Source: a bacterium | GTDB taxonomy: Bacteria; Acidobacteriota; Polarisedimenticolia; Polarisedimenticolales; Polarisedimenticolaceae | Direction: 5' to 3' | Length of the DNA stretch: 50,576 nt | Assembly (NCBI GenBank): GCA_024226515.1 | Contig: JAAELQ010000301.1 | Location: 1-50,576, forward strand | Part shown: in pieces, positions 7,181 through 16,220 of the stretch | Layout of the letters: each line of letters begins with the position of its first letter | Numbering within the stretch: the first letter of the stretch is position 1 | Translations under genes and position numbers: made by a program | Notes under the pieces: generated by a model | What the model was told of the DNA's origin: nothing | Databases searched by the model: none | The model's input: only the letters and a program-made list of their open reading frames with translations

Positions 7181-8500
7181 ATGCCCAACATAGCGGTCGT
7201 GGGTGCCCAATGGGGCGATGAAGGCAAGGGGAAGGTCGTCGACCTTCTGTCCTCGCACTTCTCCGTCGTGGCCCGTTTTCAGGGTGGCCCCAACGCGGGC
7301 CACACCGTGATCTTCGGCGATCAGAAGTTCGCGCTGCACCACGTCCCGTCCGGCGTCTTCCGTGCGGGGACGCGCATCGTCGTCGGCAACGGGACCGTGA
7401 TCGACCTCGAACAACTGTTGGCCGAGCTCGAGACGCTGCGCCAGGCGAACATCGAGCTGGGCGGACGGTTCTTCATCAGCGACCGGGCTCACGTGATCCT
7501 GCCGCTGTGGAAGGGGCTGGACAAGCTGCGCGAGACGACGGCCGACGCGACGAGCAAGATCGGCACGACGCTGCGGGGGATCGGCCCGACGTACGAGGCC
7601 AAGGCCGCTCGCTGGGGCGTGCGGATGGGAGACCTCGCCGAGCTGGAGCACCTCGAGGATCGCGTGCGACGCATCATCGAGGGACCCGCGGGGGATCGGC
7701 TGCGCGACGCCGGGATCGACCCGGGGCAGCCGGCCGCGGTGGCGCGCGAGGCTCACGAGCTGTGGAAGCAGGTCGCGGCCACCGTCACCGACACGGCGAC
7801 CCTGCTCAACGACTGGATCGACGAGGGCCACGGCGTCCTGTTCGAGGGCGCACAGGGCACCTTGCTGGACGTCGACCACGGCTCGTATCCCTTCGTCACG
7901 TCGTCCAACACGCTGACCGGGGCGCTGTGCGCCGGTCTCGGCGTGGCGCCGACGCGGCTGACCGGCACCGTGGGCGTGTTCAAGGCCTACGGCACGCGCG
8001 TGGGATCCGGCCCGATGCCGACCGAGCTCGACGACGGTCCGGAGGGCAACGGGCAGAAGCTGCGCGACCGCGGACACGAGTTCGGAACGACGACCGGACG
8101 CCCGCGCCGCTGCGGCTGGTTCGACGGCGTCGCGGCGCGCTACGCCACTCGCATCAACCGCTTCGACGGCGCCTGCGTGATGCTGCTCGACGTGCTGGAC
8201 GCGTTCGACGAGATCGACGTCTGCGTCGGCTACCGGCTCGACGGCGAAGAGCTGAAGACGTTCCCGGCCTCGATCGCCGCGTGCGAGCGCATCGAGCCGA
8301 TCTACGAGACGCTGCCGGGCTGGAAGAGCGACACGACCGCCATCCGCCGCTGGGATCGCCTGCCGGCGGAGGCCGTGCGTTACGTCGAGCGGCTGGGTGA
8401 GATCGCCGGCACCGAGATCACGATGGTCGGCGTGGGGCCCGATCGCGAGCAGAGCATCGTCAAGCCGGGCTCGTGGCTCTCGCGCACGCTGGATCTGTAG
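7181..8500 (+). CDS. purA: Adenylosuccinate synthetase
   Basis: This enzyme joins IMP and aspartate using GTP to make adenylosuccinate, the first committed step to AMP, in the cytoplasm. The 439-residue product begins MPNIAVVGAQWGDEGKGK, the N-terminal phosphate-binding signature. It contains GGPNAGHTV, GTTLRGIGPTYEAKAARWGVRM-type substrate loops, EGAQGTLLDVDHGSYPFVT and the C-terminal GVGPDREQ. The frame is open further upstream, but the family start is the ATG at 7181. A TATATT hexamer at 7116-7121 could be its -10 element. The next gene follows after 2 nt, so the two form an operon. Confidence 0.95.
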   Translation: MPNIAVVGAQWGDEGKGKVVDLLSSHFSVVARFQGGPNAGHTVIFGDQKFALHHVPSGVFRAGTRIVVGNGTVIDLEQLLAELETLRQANIELGGRFFISDRAHVILPLWKGLDKLRETTADATSKIGTTLRGIGPTYEAKAARWGVRMGDLAELEHLEDRVRRIIEGPAGDRLRDAGIDPGQPAAVAREAHELWKQVAATVTDTATLLNDWIDEGHGVLFEGAQGTLLDVDHGSYPFVTSSNTLTGALCAGLGVAPTRLTGTVGVFKAYGTRVGSGPMPTELDDGPEGNGQKLRDRGHEFGTTTGRPRRCGWFDGVAARYATRINRFDGACVMLLDVLDAFDEIDVCVGYRLDGEELKTFPASIAACERIEPIYETLPGWKSDTTAIRRWDRLPAEAVRYVERLGEIAGTEITMVGVGPDREQSIVKPGSWLSRTLDL

Positions 8501-8502
8501 CG

Positions 8503-9360
8503 ATGCCCGACGAGCGCCACGAGCAGAACCGTCGCTCGTGGAACCTGGCGACAAGGGCGCACAACAGCCACAAACAGAATCAGGCGGCGTTCCTGCGCGA
8601 CGGCGGCAGCACGCTGTTCGACGAGGAGCGCGAGCTGCTCGGTCCGCTCGGAGGGCAGAGCCTGGCGCATCTGCTGTGCAACGCGGGGCAGGACTCGCTG
8701 AGCCTGGCGCGGCTGGGCGCGAGGGTCACGGGCGTCGACATCAGCGACGAGGCGGTGGAGTTCGCGAAGCGGCTCGGCGCCGACGCCGGGATCGACGCGA
8801 CGTTCCAGCGCAGCGACGTCTACGACTGGCTCGACGCGGCGGGGGAACAGGGGTTGCGCTTCGATCGCGTCTTCTCGTCCTACGGCGCGCTGCCGTGGCT
8901 CAGCGACCTCGACCGCTGGTTCCGCGGCGCGGCGGCGATCCTCGAGCCCGATGGATGCATGGTGCTGGTCGAGTTCCACCCTGTCGGCATGATGCTCGAC
9001 GCGCAGTGGCGTCCCGGCTATCCCTACGGCACGGGCGCCGAGGCTCACCCCGACGCGGACGGTGTCGGCGATTACGTGGCGGCCTCCGAGGACGGCCTCG
9101 CGCCCTCCGGGTTCCGCGAGGGCGTCGAGGATTTCCACAACGACGAGAGCTGCATCGAGTTCCACTGGAGCATCGGCCAGATCCTCACCGCCGCGACCGC
9201 GGCCGGGCTGACGATCCGGCGCTTCGAGGAGTACCCCCACGCCAACGGCTGCCGCGCCTGGGAGCGGATGCGCGAGCTGCCCGGGCGGCGTTACCTGCCG
9301 CCGGAAGAGCTGCCACCCATCCCGCTGATGTTCGGTCTGGTCGCAGGCCGCAGGGCCTGA
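8503..9360 (+). CDS. SAM-dependent methyltransferase (class I)
   Basis: The 285-residue product has a class I methyltransferase core. LAHLLCNAGQDSLSLARLGARVTGVDIS holds motif I (around CNAGQD) and the acidic ribose-binding end of strand 2, and RFDRVFSSYGALPWLSDL fits motif IV. The N-terminus (EQNRRSWNLATRAHNSHK) matches a class of small-molecule methyltransferases that start with a short helix ahead of the fold. ATG 8503 lies 2 nt after the purA stop, so translation is coupled. The substrate is unknown; linkage to purA does not define it. Confidence 0.8.
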   Translation: MPDERHEQNRRSWNLATRAHNSHKQNQAAFLRDGGSTLFDEERELLGPLGGQSLAHLLCNAGQDSLSLARLGARVTGVDISDEAVEFAKRLGADAGIDATFQRSDVYDWLDAAGEQGLRFDRVFSSYGALPWLSDLDRWFRGAAAILEPDGCMVLVEFHPVGMMLDAQWRPGYPYGTGAEAHPDADGVGDYVAASEDGLAPSGFREGVEDFHNDESCIEFHWSIGQILTAATAAGLTIRRFEEYPHANGCRAWERMRELPGRRYLPPEELPPIPLMFGLVAGRRA

Positions 9361-9378
9361 CGCGAGGCCCCGAGAGCG

Positions 9379-9407
9379 TTGCATGGTGGACCTGCCCGAG
9401 ATAGCAT
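9379..9407 (+). promoter_or_regulatory. Promoter-like pair before tRNA-Lys
   Basis: TTGCAT (9379-9384) and TAGCAT (9402-9407) are separated by 17 nt and lie about 20 nt before the tRNA, fitting a sigma-70-type promoter. Confidence 0.45.
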
Positions 9408-9427
9408 GCGGGCGCCGCGCAGGGTGT

Positions 9428-9503
9428 GGGCCGTTAGCTCAGTTGGTAGAGCACCAGCCTTTTAAGCTGAGGGTCGCTGGTTCGAATCCAGCACGGCTCA
9501 CCA
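9428..9503 (+). tRNA. tRNA-Lys (anticodon TTT)
   Basis: A complete 76-nt cloverleaf: acceptor GGGCCGT paired with ACGGCTC, D-arm TAGCTCAGTTGGTAGAGCA, anticodon loop CTTTTAA, T-arm GCTGG-TTCGAAT-CCAGC, discriminator A, encoded CCA. It reads AAA and AAG lysine codons. Confidence 0.95.
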
Positions 9504-9584
9504 CTTCAGCGCTGCACTGCTTGGCGGGCTCGCCCCGTTCGAAGGTTCGCTGCGCACGGTTGTCGCGATTGCGGGGACTGTTTG

Positions 9585-9613
9585 TTGACAGCATTGGGGT
9601 GTTTCAGTACGTT
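9585..9613 (+). promoter_or_regulatory. Strong sigma-70-type promoter
   Basis: Perfect TTGACA (9585-9590), 17-nt spacer, TACGTT (9608-9613). It lies 58 nt before the methyltransferase gene at 9672. The surrounding 9504-9671 stretch contains no other gene. Confidence 0.6.
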
Positions 9614-9671
9614 TTGACTACCTGAGCCCGCACGATGTCCCCTGCGAAGCCTCAATCCGGATGAGCCAGAA

Positions 9672-10787
9672 ATGAAGCTGGAAGAGTTTGTAGATTACCT
9701 CGTCTGTCCGGCGACCAACCAGAAGCTCGCTCTGGAAGGCGATTCGAGCGCGCGACGATCCGAGCTGGCGCCCGTCTCCCGAACGAACGGCGATCTGCCC
9801 GTGCCGCAAAGCGTCGGTGTGACCGATCGTATCTTGGTGTGCAGCGACACGAAGTCGGCGTATCCGGTCATCGACGATATTCCGGTGCTCATGGTGCCGG
9901 AACAGCTCCGCGCGGCGGCGGAGGTCGCCACGGCGCCTCCCGTAGATCTTCGCGACCTGAAGTACGCGGAGGCCTACGAGGAGATGGAGTTCTACAACGC
10001 GCGCCGCGACGAGGCCGGTGACGACGTGTTGGACTCGATCATGGCGGGTCTGACGGGGCACCCGGACATCCCGGCGATCGCGGAGACGTTCCCGAAACCC
10101 CACGACATCTGGCTCGACGCGATCCATGATTCTCTGGGGCAACTCGAGGCCTACGAGTATCTGGCCCCTCTGAAGGACAAGGTGTTTCTGCAGCTCGGGG
10201 GCTCAGGCTCGCATTCCGTCAAATCCCTGCTCGCCGGAGGCAAGCAGGCTTTCCTGTTGACGCCGATGATCGGCGAGGCGCGATTCGCGATGAGGCTGGC
10301 GGAGAGATTCGGCGTCGCCGACCGGATGGCGTGCGTTCTTGCCGTCGGCGAAGAGCTGCCCTTTGCGAAGGACAGCATCGACATCGTGTTCTCGGGCGGT
10401 TGCTTTCATCACATGAGTCTGGGACACGTGGCGGATCAGCTGCAGCGAGTGCTGACGACGGGCGGGAAGTTCGCGGGATCCGATCCCTGGAAGACTCTGC
10501 TTCACACGGTCGGCACGAGAGTCATCGGAAAACGGGAGACCTCGATCTTCTGCAAGCCGATCACTCCCGAGCGTCTCGCGCCGATGCAGGAGCGGTTTCC
10601 CGGAATGCTCGTCAGTCAACACGGACCGCTTCTGCGCTATTTCTTTCTCGGTCTGTCGAAGGCCCGCATCGAGTTCTCCCTGCCCACGATGATGCGCATC
10701 ATGAGGATCGATGATCAGATCGGACGCGCCGTCGGCCTGAGAAAACACGGTGGCAGCCTGGTTATTGCCGGGACAAAGGAAGGGTAA
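9672..10787 (+). CDS. Methyltransferase with degenerate Trm112-like N-terminal domain
   Basis: A 371-residue protein in two parts. Residues 1-75 resemble the Trm112p-like small domain seen before class I methyltransferases (LVCPATNQKL, then ILVCSDTKSAYPVIDDIPVLM). The usual CxxC pairs are reduced to single cysteines, so zinc binding is doubtful. After a linker, residues about 165-300 form a methyltransferase type 11 core: VFLQLGGSGSHSV is a divergent motif I, and AVGEELPFAKDSIDIVFSGG is the motif II-IV region. It is a single gene between two tRNAs, with its own strong promoter at 9585-9613. The substrate is unknown; sugar, polyketide or O-antigen-type acceptors are typical for relatives. Confidence 0.7.
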   Translation: MKLEEFVDYLVCPATNQKLALEGDSSARRSELAPVSRTNGDLPVPQSVGVTDRILVCSDTKSAYPVIDDIPVLMVPEQLRAAAEVATAPPVDLRDLKYAEAYEEMEFYNARRDEAGDDVLDSIMAGLTGHPDIPAIAETFPKPHDIWLDAIHDSLGQLEAYEYLAPLKDKVFLQLGGSGSHSVKSLLAGGKQAFLLTPMIGEARFAMRLAERFGVADRMACVLAVGEELPFAKDSIDIVFSGGCFHHMSLGHVADQLQRVLTTGGKFAGSDPWKTLLHTVGTRVIGKRETSIFCKPITPERLAPMQERFPGMLVSQHGPLLRYFFLGLSKARIEFSLPTMMRIMRIDDQIGRAVGLRKHGGSLVIAGTKEG

Positions 10788-10818
10788 CCACCGCGGCTCA
10801 CCCGTGCCCGGGACGGAT

Positions 10819-10848
10819 TTGCCGTACCGGCCGGTTGTTCGCTACACT
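10819..10848 (+). promoter_or_regulatory. Promoter-like pair before tRNA-Glu
   Basis: TTGCCG (10819-10824), 18-nt spacer, TACACT (10843-10848), ending 27 nt before the tRNA. Confidence 0.4.
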
Positions 10849-10875
10849 GCCGGCCGTTCCGCACTTAGGAATAGC

Positions 10876-10953
10876 GACCCCATCGTCTAGTCAGGCCTAG
10901 GACACCACCCTTTCAAGGTGGCGACACGGGTTCGAATCCCGTTGGGGTCGCCA
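10876..10953 (+). tRNA. tRNA-Glu (anticodon TTC)
   Basis: A complete 78-nt cloverleaf: acceptor GACCCCA paired with TGGGGTC, anticodon arm CCACC-CTTTCAA-GGTGG, T-arm ACGGG-TTCGAAT-CCCGT, discriminator G, encoded CCA. Confidence 0.95.
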
Positions 10954-10994
10954 ACACTCCTTCCGCAAGAAACCCCGCCGGTTGTCCGGAGAAT

Positions 10995-11169
10995 CGTCAC
11001 CCGAGTGACGCGGAACGCGCCACCGGTGACGGAATCGTGACGTGTTACGGCATGTCGATTCCGTAATCGACGCTCGAGCTCCCCGAAGCGCAGCAGGTTT
11101 CGGGGTTTTCCGGATCGTCGCTCATCCTGGCACCGATCTCGCTCTTGAACGGAATCGCGACACGTCGCG
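10995..11169. promoter_or_regulatory. Run of short inverted repeats before the NtrC-type regulator
   Basis: The gap 10954-11194 has no gene. It holds CGTCAC-CCGA-GTGACG (10995-11010), CACCGGTG (11021-11028), GTCGATT-CCGT-AATCGAC (11054-11071) and CGCGAC-AC-GTCGCG (11156-11169). Several dyads close together suggest operators for the following regulator gene. Dyads this short also arise by chance in GC-rich DNA. Confidence 0.3.
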
Positions 11170-11194
11170 AGAACCGACAGCGGAGGACGAGACC

Positions 11195-12667
<1,473 letters not shown>

Positions 12668-12876
12668 GGCGGTAGTTGCGCGGGCCGGTCGGGGTTCCGC
12701 GCGTAGCGTGAGTCGCGTTGCGCGACACGCGTGAGCGTCGTGCGTCGGCGGAGCGCCGGCAAATCATCCCAAAAACGGGCCGAGATCTCATTCGCAGCAT
12801 TCCGGCATCCGGCTTGCTCTACTTGCGGCCGGGAACCGCATGCCCGGCCGATCGGTCGGGACACGGAGGGCCGGAA

Positions 12877-14583
12877 GTGCAGCGACCGAAGAAGAGATTG
12901 ACTCGAGCGCTCGGTGGCTGTGCCGTGGCGCTGCTCCTGTTCGGCGCCGCCCACGCGGGCGGCACGCAGGCCACGATGCCCTTCGCCTCGGGCGACCTCG
13001 ACCAGTCCAAGACCGCGCAGGTCGTACTGAATCAACTGGCCGTCGATCCCGAGCAGGAGATGCCGCTGGTCGTCAGCTACCACCACAAGCCGACGACCGG
13101 GGCCGTCTCCTCGCTCGACGCGCTGGGCAACGTCGTTGCGGTACACAACCAGATCGACGCGGTCTCGGCGAGCCTGACGGCGGGCCAGGCCTACGCCCTG
13201 AGCGAGAACGCGGACGTGGCGTACGTCGCGATGGACGCTCCGGTGCACTCGATGCTCGACGTCGGAGTGCCCACGGCACGCGGCGGCGAGAACCTTCCGA
13301 GCTACCTCGGGTCCTTGACCGGCAGCGGCGTCACCGTCGCGGTGCTGGACTCCGGAGTGGCGGACCATCCGGACCTTCAGGGCCGCATCCTGGCCGCCGT
13401 GGATCTCCTGGATCCGGTGCGGGACGCGGCGACGGACGAGACGTACGTCAACCTCGAGGCTCAGCCCGGTTCGCGCGACGGCTCGATCTCGACGTTCGGC
13501 GTCGGCACGCTGAGTTACGGCGATGCCTTCGGTCACGGGACGCACGTCGCCGGCATCGTCGCCGGCAACGGCGCCCTCTCCGCGGGTCGGTACGCGGGCG
13601 TGGCGTCTGACGCCGGCATCGTGTCGGTGCGGGTGCTGGACGATGAGGGCGCAGGCACGGTCTCCAGCGTGCTGGCCGGAATCGAATGGGTGTTGATGCA
13701 CCGCCAGCAGTACGACATCCGCGTGATCACGCTCTCGCTGGGGCACCCGATCTACGAGCTGCCGGAGAGAGATCCGCTGGTCCAGGCGCTGGAACGCGCG
13801 TGGGATCTGGGTCTCGTGGTCGTCTGCTCTGCGGGCAACCGCGGCAACGACGGCTACTTCACGATCAACAGCCCGGGCAACTCGCGCAAGGTGATCACCG
13901 TCGGCTCGCTAACCGACTGGAACACGCCGGACAGCGGCGACGACATGGTGTCGAGCTACTCGTCCCTCGGCCCGTCGCTGGGCCTGGAGAACGTGCTGAA
14001 GCCGGACATGATCGCGCCGGGCAATCGCATGGTCTCGCTTCGCGCGGTCGGCTCCACGCTGGACGAGTTGTTCCCGGACCGGCGCACGGGCAACCGGCGC
14101 GCGCCCGCGTACTTCGAGATGTCCGGCACCAGCATGGCCACGCCGATGGTCGCCGGCACCGTGGCCCTGATGCTGCAGCAGGATGCGGGCCTGCAACCGG
14201 CGAGTGTCAAGGCGCGCCTGATGCACTCGGCCGACAAGGCCGTGGACGACAACCCGTACGCACGGGGTGCCGGTAGCCTCGACGTGTCGGCGGCGCTGGC
14301 GGCGCTGGGTGAGACCGACTCCGCGCTGTCGCCGCTGGTGTTCCGCGACGACAAGGTCGAAGGAAAGCTGTGGATCGAAGACGTCGCCGACCTGTGGGGC
14401 GACGAGAACTGGTCGAACACCGCGCTGTGGTCGGATGCTGCTCTGTGGTCGGACGCGGCGCTGTGGTCGGACGCGGCGCTGTGGTCGGACGCGGCGCTGT
14501 GGTCGGATGCCGCCCTGTGGTCGGATGCTGCGCTGTGGTCGGATGCCGCCCTGTGGTCGGACACCTTGCCGCAGCCGGATTGA
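12877..14583 (+). CDS. Secreted subtilisin-like serine protease with C-terminal ALWSD(A/T) repeats
   Basis: A family S8 protease of 568 residues. A signal peptide spans about 1-28 (ALGGCAVALLLFGAAHAGG). An inhibitor-like propeptide segment (about 45-125) precedes the catalytic domain, whose triad is Asp158 (VAVLDSG), His220 (GHGTHVAG) and Ser419 (SGTSMATPM). After the catalytic domain comes an acidic segment (WIEDVADLWGDENW), then eight tandem ALWSD(A/T) hexapeptides and a short LPQPD end. Other bacterial subtilases carry comparable W-containing repeats (for example of the SIVWG type). The GTG start has GGAGG 7 nt upstream; the open frame before it looks non-coding. A strong terminator follows. 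The repeat tail may mediate cell-surface retention or self-association; that is inference. Confidence 0.9.
   Translation: MQRPKKRLTRALGGCAVALLLFGAAHAGGTQATMPFASGDLDQSKTAQVVLNQLAVDPEQEMPLVVSYHHKPTTGAVSSLDALGNVVAVHNQIDAVSASLTAGQAYALSENADVAYVAMDAPVHSMLDVGVPTARGGENLPSYLGSLTGSGVTVAVLDSGVADHPDLQGRILAAVDLLDPVRDAATDETYVNLEAQPGSRDGSISTFGVGTLSYGDAFGHGTHVAGIVAGNGALSAGRYAGVASDAGIVSVRVLDDEGAGTVSSVLAGIEWVLMHRQQYDIRVITLSLGHPIYELPERDPLVQALERAWDLGLVVVCSAGNRGNDGYFTINSPGNSRKVITVGSLTDWNTPDSGDDMVSSYSSLGPSLGLENVLKPDMIAPGNRMVSLRAVGSTLDELFPDRRTGNRRAPAYFEMSGTSMATPMVAGTVALMLQQDAGLQPASVKARLMHSADKAVDDNPYARGAGSLDVSAALAALGETDSALSPLVFRDDKVEGKLWIEDVADLWGDENWSNTALWSDAALWSDAALWSDAALWSDAALWSDAALWSDAALWSDAALWSDTLPQPD
14422..14565 (+). 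repeat. Eight tandem 18-bp repeats encoding ALWSD(A/T)
   Basis: The unit is GCGCTGTGGTCGGACGCG with synonymous third-base differences; several adjacent copies are identical. All copies stay in frame, so copy-number change would lengthen or shorten the protein by six residues without a frameshift. Confidence 0.95.
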
Positions 14584-14614
14584 TTTCTAGCCCTCAACCC
14601 CTCCTCCTCCTCGC

Positions 14615-14651
14615 GGGAGCGCCGTTCTGCGGCGCTCCCATCTTTTTGTTT
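14615..14651 (+). terminator. Rho-independent terminator after the subtilase
   Basis: A perfect 10-bp stem (GGGAGCGCCG / CGGCGCTCCC) with a 5-nt loop TTCTG, followed by a T-rich tract (ATCTTTTTGTTT). It separates the subtilase from the next signalling gene. Confidence 0.9.
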
Positions 14652-14703
14652 GGGCCCGGGTTTGCGGTGTCTCGGCGTGCTTCGCGCCCAGGGAGGACCT
14701 AGG

Positions 14704-15945
14704 TTGAACCCGCAGGACCAGCCCGGACCGGACCCCGGATCGGGCGGAGGAATCGGCTTGTCGAACCGTCTGGCAAACCCGAACCGGGCACGGATGCTCG
14801 TCGTCGAGGACGACCCGCGCAGCAGGAAACTGCTCGAGGGCTACCTGCTCGGCGAGGGGTACCAGGTGCGCTGCGCCCCGGACGGACCCGAGGCGCTCGA
14901 GCTCGTCGCCCGGCAGGTGCCCGACGTGGTGCTGCTCGACGTGATGATGCCGCAGATGACGGGTCATGAGGTCTGCGCCGCGCTCAAGGCGCATCCGAGG
15001 ACGCGCTCGTGTCAGGTGATGCTCGTCACCGCGCTGGACAGCCTGCCCAGCAAGGTCGAGGGGCTCGACACCGGTGCCGACGACTACGTGACGAAGCCGG
15101 TGCGCCGAGAGGAGTTCCTGGCCAAGGTACGCGCGCTGCTGCGCGCCCGGCGGCTGCTGGTGGACCTGGAGGACGCGCGCGCGGAACTCGCCGCGCGGAA
15201 CGACGAGCTGCAGCTGAAGAAGGCGCTGGCGCAGAGCCTGGTCCACGACCTGAAGAACCCGCTCGCGGCGATCCTGGGTAACCTCGAACTGCTCGAGATG
15301 CGCAGCGGCAGCGACCTGTTGCACCTCGTCCAGCGCAGCAAGCGTGGTGCCGATCGCATGCTGCAGATGATCCTGAACCTGCTCGACGTCGAGCGGCTCG
15401 AAGAGGGCCGTCTACAGCCCGAGCAGAAGCGATTGAACGCGACGACCCTCGTCCAGGGCGCCGTGAAGGACGCCGAGGCGAGCGCCGGGCAACGCGATGT
15501 CACGCTGGTCGCGGAGGCCGATGGCGCGGTCAAGGCGCTGGGCGACGTCGCATTGCTGCGCCGCGTCGTCGACAACCTCATCTCCAACGCCGTCCGGCAT
15601 TCCCCGATGGGTGGAGAGGTGCGCGTGGCCGCGCGCATGCGCGCCGAGGGAGTCGAGATCGCCGTCGTCGACAGCGGGCCGGGCGTGCCGGCCGCCTATC
15701 GCGAGAACATCTTCGACAAGTATCGCCAGATCGACGCAAGAAACTCGAACGAGACCGCCAACCGCGGCCTGGGTTTGACGTTCTGCCGGCTGGCCATCGA
15801 GGCGCACGGCGGGACGATCTGGGTCGACGATGGTCCCGACGGCGGCGCTTGCTTCCATTGCGTCCTCGCGGCGGCGGAGCCCGAGGGCGACGAGGAGCGC
15901 ACTGCCGAGCCCGTCCTGGCGGGGCATTTCGAGGGCGGCGGCTGA
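14704..15945 (+). CDS. Soluble receiver-histidine kinase hybrid
   Basis: The 413-residue protein begins with a receiver domain (about 25-140; Asp79 in VVLLDVMMP, conserved Lys in YVTKPV). A HisKA dimerization helix pair follows (His181 in LVHDLKNP), then a HATPase_c domain with N box NLISNAVRHS, DSGPGVP and GLGLTFCRLAIEAHGG. No membrane segment or sensor domain is seen, so it is a cytoplasmic kinase whose activity is probably set by phosphorylation of its receiver. TTG 14704 is chosen because GGGAGG lies 7 nt before it. This is the second TTG start in the cluster. The membrane hybrid kinase downstream is a plausible phosphodonor. Confidence 0.85.
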   Translation: MNPQDQPGPDPGSGGGIGLSNRLANPNRARMLVVEDDPRSRKLLEGYLLGEGYQVRCAPDGPEALELVARQVPDVVLLDVMMPQMTGHEVCAALKAHPRTRSCQVMLVTALDSLPSKVEGLDTGADDYVTKPVRREEFLAKVRALLRARRLLVDLEDARAELAARNDELQLKKALAQSLVHDLKNPLAAILGNLELLEMRSGSDLLHLVQRSKRGADRMLQMILNLLDVERLEEGRLQPEQKRLNATTLVQGAVKDAEASAGQRDVTLVAEADGAVKALGDVALLRRVVDNLISNAVRHSPMGGEVRVAARMRAEGVEIAVVDSGPGVPAAYRENIFDKYRQIDARNSNETANRGLGLTFCRLAIEAHGGTIWVDDGPDGGACFHCVLAAAEPEGDEERTAEPVLAGHFEGGG

Positions 15946-15958
15946 ACTCGTCCGGCAC

Positions 15959-16077
15959 TGTCGGCTTCCGCGACACCCTCGTCGCGAACCGCGACACGCC
16001 ACGCTAAGTCGTTCTCCCGCATCGAGATCGCACACACGTCCACGGTTGCGTGTCGAGCGGTGTCGGTTTACGCGACA
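15959..16077. promoter_or_regulatory. Two near-identical 17-bp dyads before the hybrid kinase gene
   Basis: TGTCGGCTTCCGCGACA (15959-15975) and TGTCGGTTTACGCGACA (16061-16077) differ at two of 17 positions and have TGTCG/CGACA arms. Between them is GTCGCG-AAC-CGCGAC (15981-15995); a similar dyad GTCGCG-TTG-CGCGAC lies before the subtilase at 12712-12726. They look like paired operator sites in the 275-nt gap before the kinase. No gene is seen in this gap. Confidence 0.35.
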
Positions 16078-16220
16078 GCCTCCTTCGGCGGGCCGGCAGG
16101 CGTCGGCGGCGCTAAGTGGCTGTGTTTGCCGGTGTTGTCGGCATTCGCTCGAAACGGGCGCGCGACTTGCAACACCGAGGGGGTAGTTTTCGAGGCGAGG
16201 AACCAGAGGTTGAGGCTGCC

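Noticed and set aside
9504..9584. Short GC-rich hairpins after tRNA-Lys considered as a terminator
   Set aside because: Stems are only about 4 bp and no T-tract follows.
11042..11194. Upstream extension of the NtrC-type regulator
   Set aside because: The added residues are unlike any receiver N-terminus, and the GGAGG-TTG pair at 11182-11197 explains the start.
14422..14565. Regular repeats considered as a CRISPR array
   Set aside because: There are no spacers; the 18-bp units are directly tandem and encode hexapeptides in frame with the protease.
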